Shown here: positions 1-9,199 of the stretch, piece after piece
How positions within the stretch are numbered: the stretch's first letter is position 1
Layout of the letters: the number at the start of each line of letters is the position of its first letter
NCBI RefSeq assembly: GCF_009910675.1
Contig: NZ_RSEJ01000003.1
Location: 1-64,000 of the forward strand
From: Photobacterium alginatilyticum
GTDB taxonomy: Bacteria > Pseudomonadota > Gammaproteobacteria > Enterobacterales > Vibrionaceae
DNA: 64,000 nt
Direction: 5' to 3'
Position numbers and translations under genes: made by a program
The notes under the pieces: model-generated
Seen by the model: only the letters and a program-made list of their open reading frames with translations
Databases searched by the model: none
What the model was told of the DNA's origin: nothing

Positions 1-284
1 GTGAAATGTTCTATGTTGAAGATTTCGATACGCTGGCTGCGGACAACGAGAACTTCGAGTGGCATGTTGCCCTGTCTGATCCACTGCCAGAAGATAACTG
101 GGATGGTTACACAGGCTTCATCCACAACGTGATCTACGAGAACTACCTGAAAGATCACGAAGCGCCTGAAGATTGTGAATACTACATGTGTGGTCCACCA
201 ATGATGAACGCCGCCGTTATCGGCATGCTGAAAGATCTTGGTGTCGAAGACGAAAACATCCTGCTGGATGACTTCGGTGGCTAA
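1..284 (+). CDS. nqrF: Na+-translocating NADH:quinone reductase subunit F, C-terminal end (partial)
   Basis: The last ~93 codons of a gene that starts left of the window; the frame is open from base 3. NqrF is the NADH-oxidising subunit of the sodium-pumping respiratory complex I analogue and sits on the cytoplasmic face of the inner membrane. What is visible is the end of the ferredoxin-reductase-like NAD-binding domain, including [15 protein letters not shown] (the conserved CGPPxM nicotinamide-site motif) and the typical acidic C-terminus ending DDFGG. It is the last gene of its transcript here, since a strong terminator follows 25 bases later. The FAD and 2Fe-2S domains lie outside the window. 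The family call is very secure. Confidence 0.96.
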   Translation, partial: EMFYVEDFDTLAADNENFEWHVALSDPLPEDNWDGYTGFIHNVIYENYLKDHEAPEDCEYYMCGPPMMNAAVIGMLKDLGVEDENILLDDFGG

Positions 285-308
285 TAGGCTACACCGCTAG
301 AAGAAGTT

Positions 309-338
309 GGCTGACCCGGTTTGGGTCAGCCTTTTTTT
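309..338 (+). terminator. Rho-independent terminator after nqrF
   Basis: A perfect 9-bp GC-rich stem (GGCTGACCC / GGGTCAGCC, 309-317 with 323-331) and a 5-base loop are followed directly by seven T. It closes the nqr transcript. Confidence 0.93.
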
Positions 339-546
339 GGGCCGAATGCGGGAAATATTGTTATTAACACGCAAATTTGAGTGGTCAGTGGAAGTCACTA
401 CGATGCCCTGTTCAGTAAATATTTCTTTGTTTTCTCGGTAGCTAAATAGATAAGCAATGCGATAGCGATCAACTTGTTTTTTTGATGGTGCATCTAAACC
501 AATAGATGCCTAATTCTGGAATTTACTGCAAAGCAAGGTACTACTA

Positions 547-2436
547 ATGAATCTTACATTAAAAACAAAACTGGTTTTAGCCAGTGTCGTTGCGATTACC
601 GTGACCGCTGTGTCATTTGGTTTTGTTTCGTATTCTGGCATGAAACAGGAAGCGTGGCGTGCCATTGAAAGTGAAAGTACCAATACTACGCAGGCTCATG
701 CGATGGGAATTGGCAACTGGATGCTAGGGAAAAGGCTAGCGATTGAGGGGCTGAAAGGTGCGATTGAAAACGATCAATCACTCGATATTGTTTCGCATCT
801 TAAACAGACCTATAAGTCAGGTGGATTTGGATTAAGTTACTACGGGAATGTTAAGGGTGAAATGTTTCGCCAGGACCCGTCGCTCAATAAAGCTGGATAC
901 GATCCGAGAACCCGAGGGTGGTATAAACAAGCATTTGCCGCAAATGATTTTATTACCACCAAGCCTTATGTGAGCCATACGATGAAGACACTGGTGGTGA
1001 CGATGGCGGATCCTGTCCGTAAAAATGGTGAGATCATCGGAGTTGCAGCCTCTAACCTAGCACTAGATGGACTGACTCAGGATGTCATTTCTATGCCGGT
1101 GTTGGGTGATGGTTATGCCATGTTACTCGATAGCAGCGGAACCGTTATTGCACACCCGAATGAAGACTTCGTATTAAAAGATACAGTAGAAATAGGCCAG
1201 GGTTTTGCGCTGGAGAATTTACGTCAGGAAATAACCACCAATGGTTTCTTTAAAACCACTGTTGACGGTCGGGAAAAGGTGGTGAAGCTTGAACGTATTC
1301 CGAATACAACATGGCTTCTGGTGTTTGTTATGGATCTTGATGTGCTTGAAGCGCCATTGAGAGATATGATCTTGCAGCAAATGCTGTTTGGTTTGGTTAT
1401 TTTGCTGGTGATGGGCGCTGGTACCGCGTGGTTTGTTAATCGCCAGTTGGCTGAGTTAGCCAAAGTTAGTGATGCGCTGTCTGATATTGCCCATGGCGAA
1501 GGTGATCTGACAGTGAGTATTGATACCCGTAGTAACGATGAGGTCGGAAAGCTTGCGTCGAACTTCAATGTATTTGTTGCACGTTTACATCAGATGGTCA
1601 CACGATTAAGTGAAATCACTTTAGAGCTTAATCGTTCAGCAACCGATTCAGCGAATGCCGCCGCCCAGCGAAGCGAGAATATCCGTCAGCAGCAAGATGA
1701 AATCATCATGGTTGCTGCAGCGGTTACCGAAATGGCAAGTGCAACCCAAGAGATTGCAGGTAATGCTGAAAATACAGCTAAAACAGCAGAACATGCAGTA
1801 GGGCTGACACAGGAAGGTCACAGTCAGGTGCGCCAAAGCCAGTCATCAATAGGTAACTTGGCTCGTGAGGTTGATAGTGCTGTGACTATTATCGAAGACT
1901 TAAACGATCATGCTCAGCGGATCAGTTCTATCTTGGCAACGATTCGTTCAATTGCCGAGCAAACAAACTTATTGGCGTTGAATGCCGCCATTGAAGCCGC
2001 TCGTGCTGGCGAACAAGGCCGTGGCTTTGCGGTTGTTGCTGATGAGGTTAGGGTACTGTCACAGCGAACACATACCTCGACGGAAGAGATTCAATCAATG
2101 ATTGAATCTCTTCAATCAACGACGCAGCAAGCAGTCAGTGTGATGTCTGATAGTCACCATTCGGCTGAAACCAGCGTTAATGATGCTGATGAAGCAGGTG
2201 TGAGTATTGAAAGCATTGCCAGCCAGATTAATATGATCAGTGATATGGCGACCCAGATTGCGTCTGCAGCAGAAGAACAATCAAGTGTAACTGCTGAAAT
2301 CAGTCGGAATACAGAAGGCGTACAAGTTGTGGCAAACCAAATGTCGACAGAAGGCCATGCGGCAGCTCAACAAGCCGAAGGGTTGAAAACGCTAGCGGAT
2401 TCTCTTGAGCAAGAAATCAAACGCTACAAGTTATAA
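547..2436 (+). CDS. Methyl-accepting chemotaxis protein with periplasmic Cache sensor
   Basis: A 629-residue transmembrane chemoreceptor that would feed ligand information to the CheA/CheW array. The N-terminus has a membrane segment (about 8-28). A periplasmic region of about 240 residues looks like a double Cache domain, with the usual DPRxRxWYKQA-type signature near 115-130 and [11 protein letters not shown] near 190. A second membrane segment lies at about 275-297, followed by HAMP and the long cytoplasmic coiled coil. The kinase-control tip is clear at about 467-515 ([19 protein letters not shown]). The C-terminus has no NWETF-type methyltransferase-docking pentapeptide. The ligand cannot be read from sequence. 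Start ATG 547 is the first in frame and precedes the membrane segment correctly. Confidence 0.95.
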   Translation: MNLTLKTKLVLASVVAITVTAVSFGFVSYSGMKQEAWRAIESESTNTTQAHAMGIGNWMLGKRLAIEGLKGAIENDQSLDIVSHLKQTYKSGGFGLSYYGNVKGEMFRQDPSLNKAGYDPRTRGWYKQAFAANDFITTKPYVSHTMKTLVVTMADPVRKNGEIIGVAASNLALDGLTQDVISMPVLGDGYAMLLDSSGTVIAHPNEDFVLKDTVEIGQGFALENLRQEITTNGFFKTTVDGREKVVKLERIPNTTWLLVFVMDLDVLEAPLRDMILQQMLFGLVILLVMGAGTAWFVNRQLAELAKVSDALSDIAHGEGDLTVSIDTRSNDEVGKLASNFNVFVARLHQMVTRLSEITLELNRSATDSANAAAQRSENIRQQQDEIIMVAAAVTEMASATQEIAGNAENTAKTAEHAVGLTQEGHSQVRQSQSSIGNLAREVDSAVTIIEDLNDHAQRISSILATIRSIAEQTNLLALNAAIEAARAGEQGRGFAVVADEVRVLSQRTHTSTEEIQSMIESLQSTTQQAVSVMSDSHHSAETSVNDADEAGVSIESIASQINMISDMATQIASAAEEQSSVTAEISRNTEGVQVVANQMSTEGHAAAQQAEGLKTLADSLEQEIKRYKL

Positions 2437-2447
2437 TCCTGTCTCTT

Positions 2448-2480
2448 AATAGTTAGGAAACATTGCGCTTCCTAACTATT
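2448..2480 (+). terminator. Stem-loop after the chemoreceptor gene
   Basis: A perfect 12-bp inverted repeat (AATAGTTAGGAA / TTCCTAACTATT) with a 9-base loop starts 11 bases after the stop codon. There is no T-run after it, so it is either a weak terminator or a 3'-end stabilising structure. Confidence 0.5.
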
Positions 2481-2570
2481 CTCATCCGATAAACTATCTT
2501 TTCTACTAAATTAGCCCTTTAAAATCGCTATAATCGCGGGGGGGGGATTCTTGTTTTTTGGGGTTGTTTA

Positions 2571-2853
2571 TTTCTAGATGGATCATTGGTTTTATTACCC
2601 ACTACTCCAACTATTGCCCCACTAAAAGGAGCGCTTAATAACATTGAAGCTGTGATGGATTTTTATGACAGAACAATGGCTATAACATCATTTTCAGGTG
2701 TTGGGCGGTTGCCAGAAATATCTATTCCTTTAACTACAGTTGATGGTGCCCCTGTAGGTTTATCTATCGCATCTGGAACGCATCTGGAACGCATCTGGAA
2801 CGCATCAGGATGAATTTTTACTTTCTACAGCCCGAAAACTTTTTTCTCAGTAG
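2571..2853 (+). pseudogene. Decayed C-terminal fragment of an amidase-family gene, frameshifted by a repeat expansion
   Basis: From about 2571 the frame reads like the C-terminal part of an amidase-signature enzyme: LVLLPTTPTIAPLKGA, then GVGRLPEISIPLTTVDGAP and GLSIASGTH. The conserved continuation (GTHQDEFLLSTARKLFSQ, stop at 2851-2853) is present but in the +1 frame. The two frames are joined across three copies of an 11-bp tandem repeat at 2770-2802. One copy would restore a continuous reading frame; the two extra copies (22 bp) shift it to an early stop at 2811. The catalytic Ser-Ser-Lys part of the family is absent, so this is a dead remnant. No start codon or ribosome site is evident, and a nine-G run lies upstream (2538-2546). 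Confidence 0.72.
2770..2802 (+). repeat. Three tandem copies of an 11-bp unit (CATCTGGAACG)
   Basis: Exact copies lie at 2770-2780, 2781-2791 and 2792-2802, followed by the divergent start CATCAGG. The array lies inside the amidase remnant and causes its frameshift, as expected of slipped-strand expansion. Confidence 0.95.
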
Positions 2854-2906
2854 CATTATCGTTTTTATAATATGCTGCAAGAGATACCTGTATTAATAGA
2901 GCTAGA

Positions 2907-3896
2907 TCATAACCACTCATAAATTAATATCCCCAGACTGATTCGGTTTACGTAATGGTCATAGTCAATCAGGCTTTCACCATAGCCGTTGTAATATTGC
3001 AGGTATAATTTAACGATATCGTAAACGGGGAATGCCAAGCTTAATTCGATGCCACCTTTATTATCGTCAAACTTTAGGTTGTTACGTAATAAAAGGCTAT
3101 ACAGTGTTCCTTCATTTTTGTATGTCAGGCGATAATTTCCATATCCCATATAATCTTCGATGTTAGGGTTGTCATCGTCCTCGTCACTTTCAGGAAGCCG
3201 GTACCAGGGCTGAATGGATAGATAAAAGTCGTTTCTGGTAAATTGGAAGTTTGCATATAGCCGGTTCCAGCTTCGGGAGAGTAATTCAGAGCGCCCGTTC
3301 GACTGATGAATAAGACCAATAGCTGTCGTTACGAGTTTTAATCCGAAGATATCTACATCCGAGTAGTAAGAAGCAAAGATTTCGGGGCTGTAATTGGTCT
3401 CCCTAAAGGGGGCTGACTCATCAGAGTTATACAGTTGCCACCACGCTTTTTGCGTATAGCCAAACCAAATATCCCAGTTATCTCGGTAGATATTGTCCAA
3501 CAACTTGAGTCTGCCGCTGATCTGAAACTTCACTTCGAATCTGTCGAGTTTAGCCCCTGGAGCAAATTCCTCGAAGGCTTCTTCATTAGGCTTTTCGTTA
3601 TACGACAGCGGGAGGATGTAGTTGGGATAGTGAGGGGTCAGTTGAAATACTTTTCTGTCATTGAAATAGCTGACAATCTCGCTGCTATCCATGGTATTCA
3701 GATTGAACGCTTTTGCTTCACTTTTCGGTGTTACTGATTGATCAGCATTGTCTGATAGTTCGAGGTCGCCCTTTGATAGCTGGTCATAACATTCTAACCG
3801 CAGGTGATCGACTTTAATGTCCGCACAGCTAGAGTGGGCTTGGAAGCTTAAGAGATACAAAAAGATCCAACAGGGAATGTACATGTTTGTCAGCAT
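2907..3896 (-). CDS. pldA: Outer membrane phospholipase A (OMPLA)
   Basis: A 329-residue outer-membrane beta-barrel that hydrolyses phospholipids reaching the outer leaflet of the outer membrane. A signal peptide is visible (about 1-24, ending near HSSCA). The family's catalytic segment is clear: HQSNGRSELLSRSWNRLYA (about 196-214), supplying the His, Ser and Asn of the OMPLA catalytic site. Later come PWYRLPE and DNPNIEDYMGYG, also typical. It is somewhat longer than E. coli PldA, mainly through an N-terminal linker of about 60 residues after the signal peptide. The enzyme is known to need dimerisation and calcium. It is monocistronic and convergent with the amidase remnant. The family call is secure. 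Confidence 0.93.
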   Translation of the reverse strand: MLTNMYIPCWIFLYLLSFQAHSSCADIKVDHLRLECYDQLSKGDLELSDNADQSVTPKSEAKAFNLNTMDSSEIVSYFNDRKVFQLTPHYPNYILPLSYNEKPNEEAFEEFAPGAKLDRFEVKFQISGRLKLLDNIYRDNWDIWFGYTQKAWWQLYNSDESAPFRETNYSPEIFASYYSDVDIFGLKLVTTAIGLIHQSNGRSELLSRSWNRLYANFQFTRNDFYLSIQPWYRLPESDEDDDNPNIEDYMGYGNYRLTYKNEGTLYSLLLRNNLKFDDNKGGIELSLAFPVYDIVKLYLQYYNGYGESLIDYDHYVNRISLGILIYEWL

Positions 3897-4336
3897 CAGG
3901 CTTTAAGCCCCTTTGTCTGTGATTAAGGCGTATTATCTTCTTAGCGTAGTGGAAAGAGCGCAGGAAATACTATGAATGCAGAGGTGTATTCCTTATTTAT
4001 TAATAATAAGAAAAACACGTCTAAAACTGATAATAATCTGTCGTTGTCATGTTGATACGTGGACTTCGAGCTGTTCTCTGCACCGTTATATGTTGAAGGA
4101 ACACTCGGATGGGGGGGAAGGCTGTGATCCCCATTTTGCTTTCACGCTGCGATCAGGTACTAAGACTTGATAGTTACGATCTGCGATCACATAATATTAA
4201 CATTTAAATATCTGTTTATTGACAATTGGCCGGGGCTTATTTAGTTATATCATTCTACGCTGCTCAATATCTGTCGGATTTTTAGGTATTTAGCGACTGA
4301 ATCAATGATAATCAACGAATAACAAGGTAATCATCT
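3897..4336. other. Intergenic region between divergent pldA and the acyl-CoA synthetase gene
   Basis: Some 440 bases, AT-rich from about 4190 onward, which should hold the promoters of both divergent genes. A short rightward frame at 3976-4170 has no ribosome site and no family resemblance. I see no convincing operator or RNA structure. Confidence 0.5.
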
Positions 4337-5890
4337 ATGATGAGTCTAGCTGCTGCCCTGCAAAGAAATGCCAGTTGTAAACCTGATAAAGTTGCGATTA
4401 TTTGTGGTGATACTCAAATCACCTATGCCGAGTTTGATGCCCTTGCCAGCAAGGTGGGCAATGGTCTGATAGCCAAAGGTATTTTACCCGGTGACAAGGT
4501 GGCGCTGAGTTGCCCGAACCTGCCTTTTTTCCCTATTATCTATTACGGTATCCAGAAAGCCGGAGCGGTCGTGGTACCGCTTAATGTGCTGCTTAAAGAA
4601 CGAGAGATTAAATACCACCTCGAAGACTCTCAGGCGAAGTTCTTTTTCTGTTTTGAGGGAACAGACGTATTGCCGATGGGTGAAGCCGGGATTGCGGCAT
4701 TCAACCAGGTGGAGCATTGCCTGGATATGGTCGTGATGACTGCGGATCAGAATCAGCACTCATTTAATGGCAAACCATCGTTTTCTGCTTTTATCCAAGA
4801 GTGTGCTCCTCAATGTGATTATCTGCCACGTCGTGCCGATGATACGGCTGTGATTTTATATACCTCGGGAACAACCGGCCTGCCGAAGGGGGCCGAATTG
4901 ACGCAGGGGAATATGGTCTGCAATGCCCTGGTTACAGAAAACCTGATGGCGGCGCAGGCCGATGATGTTCAATTGGTAACCCTGCCTCTTTTCCACTCAT
5001 TTGGCCAGACCGTTAACATGAATGCCTCCGTATTTGCCGGTGCAACAATGGTATTGGTGCCGAGATTCGAGCCAGCATTGGTTCTTGAATTGATTGCTGA
5101 GCATAAGGTGACCGTGTTTGCCGGAGTGCCGACTATGTATATCGCCCTCAATCACTGCCCGAACGAGCGGGACGTTTCTTCACTGCGGCTGGCAATCAGT
5201 GGTGGTTCGTCGATGCCGACAGAGGTGATTCATGTTTTTGAAGAGAGGTTTAACGTCCCGATTCTCGAAGGCTACGGATTGTCGGAGACCAGCCCTGTTG
5301 CCTGTTTCAATCACCTGGATCAGGAACGGATTCCGGGCTCGGTCGGTCAGCCGATTCAGGGCGTAGAAATTCGCCTGGCGGATGTGAAAGGTGAGCTTGT
5401 TGCCAGCGGTCAGGAAGGGGAGGTGATTATTCGTGGTCACAATATCATGAAGGGATACCTTAACCGCCCGGAAGAAAATGAGAATGCGCTCCGCGATGGC
5501 TGGTTCTTTACCGGTGATATCGGTCGATTTGATGAAAAGGGAAATCTGTACATCGTTGATCGGGTCAAAGACTTAATCATTCGCGGCGGATTTAATGTGT
5601 ATCCGCGAGAAATTGAAGAAGTGTTCATGACCCATCCTGCTGTTGCCATGGTGGCGGTGATCGGCATTCCGGATCAGGAATATGGTGAAGAGATTAAAGC
5701 TTATGTGGTTCTGAAAGAAGGAGCCAACGTGGATGAACAGGTGCTCTACGAATGGGGTAAGGCCCAGTTTGCTACGTTCAAATACCCGAGGAGCGTGGAG
5801 ATACGTCAGCAACTGCCTATGAGTGCTACGGGTAAGATCCTTAAAAAAGATCTCAAAGCTGAGGCCCGGATGAGTCAGTCAGCCGAATAG
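4337..5890 (+). CDS. AMP-dependent long-chain fatty-acid-CoA ligase-like enzyme
   Basis: A 517-residue member of the ANL adenylating superfamily; it would activate a carboxylic acid with ATP to an acyl-adenylate and then form the CoA thioester. Core motifs: the P-loop-like A3 motif ILYTSGTTGLPKGAE (about 172-186), the A5 motif EGYGLSETSP (about 311-320), the A7/A8 region YIVDRVKDLIIRGGFNVYP (about 403-421), and the C-terminal catalytic lysine in SATGKILKKDL (about 494-504). No signal peptide is present, so it is cytoplasmic. The length fits FadD-like or malonyl/medium-chain ligases; the chain length used is not readable. A Shine-Dalgarno-like AAGGTAA precedes the paired start codons (ATG 4337 or ATG 4340). 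It is a single gene with its own terminator. Confidence 0.9.
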   Translation: MMSLAAALQRNASCKPDKVAIICGDTQITYAEFDALASKVGNGLIAKGILPGDKVALSCPNLPFFPIIYYGIQKAGAVVVPLNVLLKEREIKYHLEDSQAKFFFCFEGTDVLPMGEAGIAAFNQVEHCLDMVVMTADQNQHSFNGKPSFSAFIQECAPQCDYLPRRADDTAVILYTSGTTGLPKGAELTQGNMVCNALVTENLMAAQADDVQLVTLPLFHSFGQTVNMNASVFAGATMVLVPRFEPALVLELIAEHKVTVFAGVPTMYIALNHCPNERDVSSLRLAISGGSSMPTEVIHVFEERFNVPILEGYGLSETSPVACFNHLDQERIPGSVGQPIQGVEIRLADVKGELVASGQEGEVIIRGHNIMKGYLNRPEENENALRDGWFFTGDIGRFDEKGNLYIVDRVKDLIIRGGFNVYPREIEEVFMTHPAVAMVAVIGIPDQEYGEEIKAYVVLKEGANVDEQVLYEWGKAQFATFKYPRSVEIRQQLPMSATGKILKKDLKAEARMSQSAE

Positions 5891-5942
5891 TGCTTAGCCG
5901 ACGAAATCAATTGGCCTGACACGTAGTGAGCTAACCTAAAAT

Positions 5943-5968
5943 AAGCAGGGGATTTCCCCTGCTTTTTT
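5943..5968 (+). terminator. Rho-independent terminator after the acyl-CoA ligase gene
   Basis: The stem AAGCAGGGG / CCCCTGCTT with a four-base loop runs straight into a T-tract. Confidence 0.93.
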
Positions 5969-6147
5969 GTGTGTTTAGCCGAATACATTTCGGAGTGGTC
6001 TCGAACAGGTCATGATGATCGCTGTGTCGGTATTTGAGGGCGCTGAATGGGGCATCAGCAGCTAAACTGTAATGATATCAATAAGTGATTTATCAATAGC
6101 TCCCTTTGACTCGGAGGCCGATTGTCGATGACAAGCTCTGAGGAGGA

Positions 6148-6528
6148 ATGATGAGTAACGTACATGGCATCTCGATGGATGTAGAGCGGGTGGATGAAAT
6201 GGTCTTTATGGAATTCAAGGCCATTGGCACCCTGACTCATTCGGATTATGAAAAGATCACGCCATTGATTGAGGATGCGCTGGTGGAAGTTGAACACCCG
6301 ATCGTCAATGTTTACGTCGATGGTACTGATTTTGACGGCTGGCAGCTCCAGGCCGCCTGGGATGATTTAAAGCTGGGCTTAAAGCACGGCAAGAAATTCA
6401 ACAAAGTTGCGTTTTACGGCAACAGCCGGTGGCAGGAAGTGATGTCCAAGATGGGAAGCTGGTTTGTTTCCGGAGAGGTGAGGTATTTTGAAGAGCCCCT
6501 GGATGCACTGAGCTGGCTACGGGAGTGA
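6148..6528 (+). CDS. STAS/SEC14-type SpoIIAA-like protein
   Basis: A 126-residue cytoplasmic protein of the SpoIIAA-like (DUF3478) family, a small alpha/beta fold related to anti-sigma-factor antagonists and lipid-binding CRAL-TRIO domains. Typical segments are the GTLTHSDYEKITPLIEDAL helix (about 27-45) and the DFDGWQLQAAWDDLKLGLKH segment (about 62-81), followed by KVAFYGNSRWQEVMSKMGSW. No catalytic residues are known for the family and the role is undefined. A strong ribosome site (GAGGA) precedes the paired ATG codons at 6148/6151. It is flanked by unrelated single genes. Confidence 0.85.
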   Translation: MMSNVHGISMDVERVDEMVFMEFKAIGTLTHSDYEKITPLIEDALVEVEHPIVNVYVDGTDFDGWQLQAAWDDLKLGLKHGKKFNKVAFYGNSRWQEVMSKMGSWFVSGEVRYFEEPLDALSWLRE

Positions 6529-6688
6529 CATTTAGAGCTTACTGCATAATAGCAACTATAGTACTGAAATTACTATTGAATTAGAATAAACGACAATGAG
6601 ATACCACCTTTGTTGAGTATGGTGGGGCGGGTGTTATCGCCATATTCAGTTGTTTGCTTGATGTGTTTGTATAATTTACAGGTTTAAA

Positions 6689-7339
6689 ATGGATATTAAT
6701 AAAACAGCGGTTGCAGTACTGTTTGCATTGCTCCCTATATCGGTTCACGCCAAGGATACTGAGCAGCTCGATTCGTCTTTTCGATATTTTGCCAGCATAA
6801 AGGGCGGAATGAGCCAGCTCAGCAACTCTGACTGTGTTGTGCTGAGTGATGGCAGTAAGCTGGAAGCAGAATCCACCTCAGGCGAGGGCTTTGCTGGCAT
6901 TGATATTGGCGCATATACACCCGATGGCAAGAGCCGGATGTATTACAGTTTCGAGCAGCATAAATCTGAAACCAAGTTCCAAGAGTCCCCTGCCTACGAG
7001 ACAAAAGCCAACATGCACTTGCTCAGTGCCGATTACCTGTTCCGCCATGATAAGACTGTAACCCCTTTTGTTGGGCTTCATATTGGTTACTCGTCTGTGG
7101 AGCCGGATTCGCAGTTTCCGGATGGGTTTGATGTAAGCGGAATCGTGTTCGGCCTGCAGGCAGGGATTAATTGGCAGGTAGCAGAGCCGGTCAGAGTTGA
7201 TCTTGGGCTACGTCACTCGCTGGTGCCGAAAGATATTGAAACCTGGAATGGTACTGACAGCGACGGAAATGCCGTTAAATTCGAATCACAGCAGAACGGT
7301 GTCACCTCCCTCTTTATTGGCGCTTCCTATTTGTTCTGA
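6689..7339 (+). CDS. Small outer-membrane beta-barrel protein
   Basis: A 216-residue protein with a signal peptide (about 1-21, ending VHAKD) and alternating hydrophobic/polar strands ending in the aromatic terminal pattern SLFIGASYLF, as required for outer-membrane assembly. Strand-like segments such as MYYSFEQHKSE, PFVGLHIGYSSV and FGLQAGINWQV suggest an eight-stranded OmpA-like or Opa-like barrel. There is no OmpA peptidoglycan-binding domain. The role is unknown; a membrane stabiliser or adhesin is possible. It is monocistronic. Confidence 0.75.
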   Translation: MDINKTAVAVLFALLPISVHAKDTEQLDSSFRYFASIKGGMSQLSNSDCVVLSDGSKLEAESTSGEGFAGIDIGAYTPDGKSRMYYSFEQHKSETKFQESPAYETKANMHLLSADYLFRHDKTVTPFVGLHIGYSSVEPDSQFPDGFDVSGIVFGLQAGINWQVAEPVRVDLGLRHSLVPKDIETWNGTDSDGNAVKFESQQNGVTSLFIGASYLF

Positions 7340-7466
7340 GTAACAGAATATGCCCCGTGCCGCTTATCTGATAGGAGGCGGGCTCACGCTGTTGTTTACT
7401 CCCGTTTTCAGCTGCGTATAATGCCCTGCTAGTTTAACGACAACCATTATCATTAAGGACTTCACT

Positions 7467-8342
7467 TTGAAGCTATTTGTCAGAGATCTTACCGTTATCG
7501 ATGCCTCTTACCTGTGCGAACAGCGAGGTATGGTCGGAGAAAGTTGGATCCTCGATGTGGTGATGTCGGGTGAGCTGAATGAAATGAGCATGGTGCTCGA
7601 TTTCAGCAGGGTCAAAAAGCAAATCAAGCAGCTGGTGGATGAGTTTGTCGATCATCGCCTAATTGTGCCGACTCGGAACTCCCGAATTCATGTTGCCGAA
7701 AGTCAGCCTGGTTACGCAACAGTCGACTTGCTACGTAACGAGACAAGTATTCATTTGAATTGCCCGGATCAGGCTTACTGCTTTATTGATGATGATGCAG
7801 TAACGATTGAGTCTGTTACCCGCCATTTGTATCAGGTACTAGACGGTAAGTTACCGGACAATGTGCAAGGGCTGGAACTGACTTTGCGTCATGAGAAAAT
7901 TGAAGGCGCTTTTTATCACTATAGCCATGGGCTTAAAAAGCATGACGGGAACTGTCAGCGTATTGCCCATGGCCACCGTTCTCCGGTAGAGCTGTATGTT
8001 GACGGCCAGCGAGATGCCGAGCTAGAGCAGCAGTGGGCGCTGCGCTGGCAGGATATCTACCTGGGTAGCAGTGAAGACGAGGTCGCGTTATCGGGCCTGA
8101 ACCTGAGCAAGTATGCGGCGGGTATTTCCGAGTTGACCCATTATGGCTTCCGTTATCAGGCGCCTCAGGGTGAGTTTGAGTTGGCTATTGCCCGTTCGGA
8201 AACCGAAATGCTCGATACAGATACCACCGTAGAGCTGTTGGCGCATTATATTGCTGAGCAGGTACGTCCAATGGTCGCGGGCAAGTCCCTTGACGTGGTC
8301 GCTTACGAAGGGGTTGGCAAAGGCGCCATGGCCTCAGTATAA
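7467..8342 (+). CDS. 6-pyruvoyl-tetrahydropterin synthase / QueD-like protein, duplicated domain
   Basis: A 291-residue protein with two T-fold domains related to PTPS/QueD, the enzymes that convert dihydroneopterin triphosphate to 6-pyruvoyl- or 6-carboxy-tetrahydropterin. The N-terminal half has FSRVKKQIKQLVDEFVDHRL (the usual DF..lk...D..lDH..l pattern); the C-terminal half carries KKHDGNCQRIAHGHRSP, with a Cys and an HxH that match the catalytic Cys and zinc-binding His motifs. This two-domain form is common in Vibrionaceae and its exact reaction is not established. The start is TTG at 7467, chosen because AAGGA lies seven bases upstream and no in-frame ATG fits. A terminator follows. Confidence 0.82.
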   Translation: MKLFVRDLTVIDASYLCEQRGMVGESWILDVVMSGELNEMSMVLDFSRVKKQIKQLVDEFVDHRLIVPTRNSRIHVAESQPGYATVDLLRNETSIHLNCPDQAYCFIDDDAVTIESVTRHLYQVLDGKLPDNVQGLELTLRHEKIEGAFYHYSHGLKKHDGNCQRIAHGHRSPVELYVDGQRDAELEQQWALRWQDIYLGSSEDEVALSGLNLSKYAAGISELTHYGFRYQAPQGEFELAIARSETEMLDTDTTVELLAHYIAEQVRPMVAGKSLDVVAYEGVGKGAMASV

Positions 8343-8390
8343 CCCTGCCTCGATACAACCAGGCCTCGAAATATACAGCGATAACCTCAT

Positions 8391-8418
8391 AAAGCCCTTT
8401 TAAAAGAAAGGGCTTTTT
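8391..8418. terminator. Bidirectional terminator between convergent genes
   Basis: The stem AAAGCCCTTT / AAAGGGCTTT continues into T on the plus strand and is preceded by A-rich sequence. It serves the PTPS-like gene and could also serve the leftward DUF3016 gene. Confidence 0.85.
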
Positions 8419-8442
8419 GCACTCTGGTGCCCAGGTTTCTTC

Positions 8443-8949
8443 TTAGTGATTTCTTAGTGATTTTCTTGCCCAGTCATGAATTAGCTGTTTTTCATAGGCG
8501 AGTGCCCTGTCTCTGCCCATTCCCCACACACTTGCCTGATAGTTCAGGTTGGTCAGCCTGACTGTATCCGATTTCATTGCCGTATCACCCTGACGGATCT
8601 GGTAGCTGAAACTGATCGAGGGTGCTGAGATACTGGTTAATATTCGTATTTTTTGTCCGGTTTCTGCGCCATAGCGAATATCACCCGCTAGATCCAGATT
8701 GTTCACCTTGATGTTCAATGTTTGGTCCGGAGCCAGATAGATTCTGGCCATATCACCGAAATACTCACTGAGATTCTCGAAGACTTGTTGTTGGAAGCGT
8801 GGCTGGCTGCCGCTGGACGATCTCACATCGCGGTAGTTTTCAGGGCTGGCCCAGGTAACCGAAGCGGGCGGAAACTCAAATATGTCATTGGCAATAGCAG
8901 TGGCACAGAACAAGAGAAAGCTAAGGGGTAGCCAGGTTGTTAGTTTCAT
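8443..8949 (-). CDS. DUF3016 periplasmic protein
   Basis: A 168-residue exported protein beginning MKLTTWLPLSFLLFCATAIA, a clear signal peptide cleaved near residue 20. The mature part resembles DUF3016: VTWASPENYRDVR at the start, a YAPDQ-like segment (YLAPDQTLNIKVNNLDLAG), then a strand-rich middle and WARKSLRNH at the end. The family has no assigned function. I chose the start at 8949 because GGAGG sits eight bases upstream and the signal peptide begins there; a longer upstream frame to 9090 has no such support. It is divergent from the sensor kinase gene to its right. Confidence 0.82.
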   Translation of the reverse strand: MKLTTWLPLSFLLFCATAIANDIFEFPPASVTWASPENYRDVRSSSGSQPRFQQQVFENLSEYFGDMARIYLAPDQTLNIKVNNLDLAGDIRYGAETGQKIRILTSISAPSISFSYQIRQGDTAMKSDTVRLTNLNYQASVWGMGRDRALAYEKQLIHDWARKSLRNH

Positions 8950-9199
8950 GAGCGAGAGCCTCCGGTGGATACAATTTGGTCTCGTACCCAGTATGGTGAT
9001 CAGCTTCGGTCTGGCTCGCAGAGCCGAAGCCCGGTAGTTACTGTCACCCTTAAGTTTATCAAACACGCTGGCGGATGTGATTGGCTCCAAACTATCAGAG
9101 GTCTAGCGCCCTCTCGCGCACAGATTGGCTCGACTTTGGGCGGTTCGCCTTGCAGACTGTGAAAAACAGACAGAATCAGCACGGATGCGAGGAGCCATT

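Noticed and set aside
2538..2546. Run of nine G
   Set aside because: Could be a phase-variable tract, but no start codon or intact gene follows; it sits before a dead amidase remnant.
3435..3737. A 100-residue plus-strand frame
   Set aside because: It is the antisense shadow of pldA, whose catalytic motif is clear on the minus strand.
3976..4170. A 64-residue frame between pldA and the acyl-CoA ligase gene
   Set aside because: No ribosome site, no family resemblance, and unusual Cys/His/Arg-rich composition typical of non-coding sequence.
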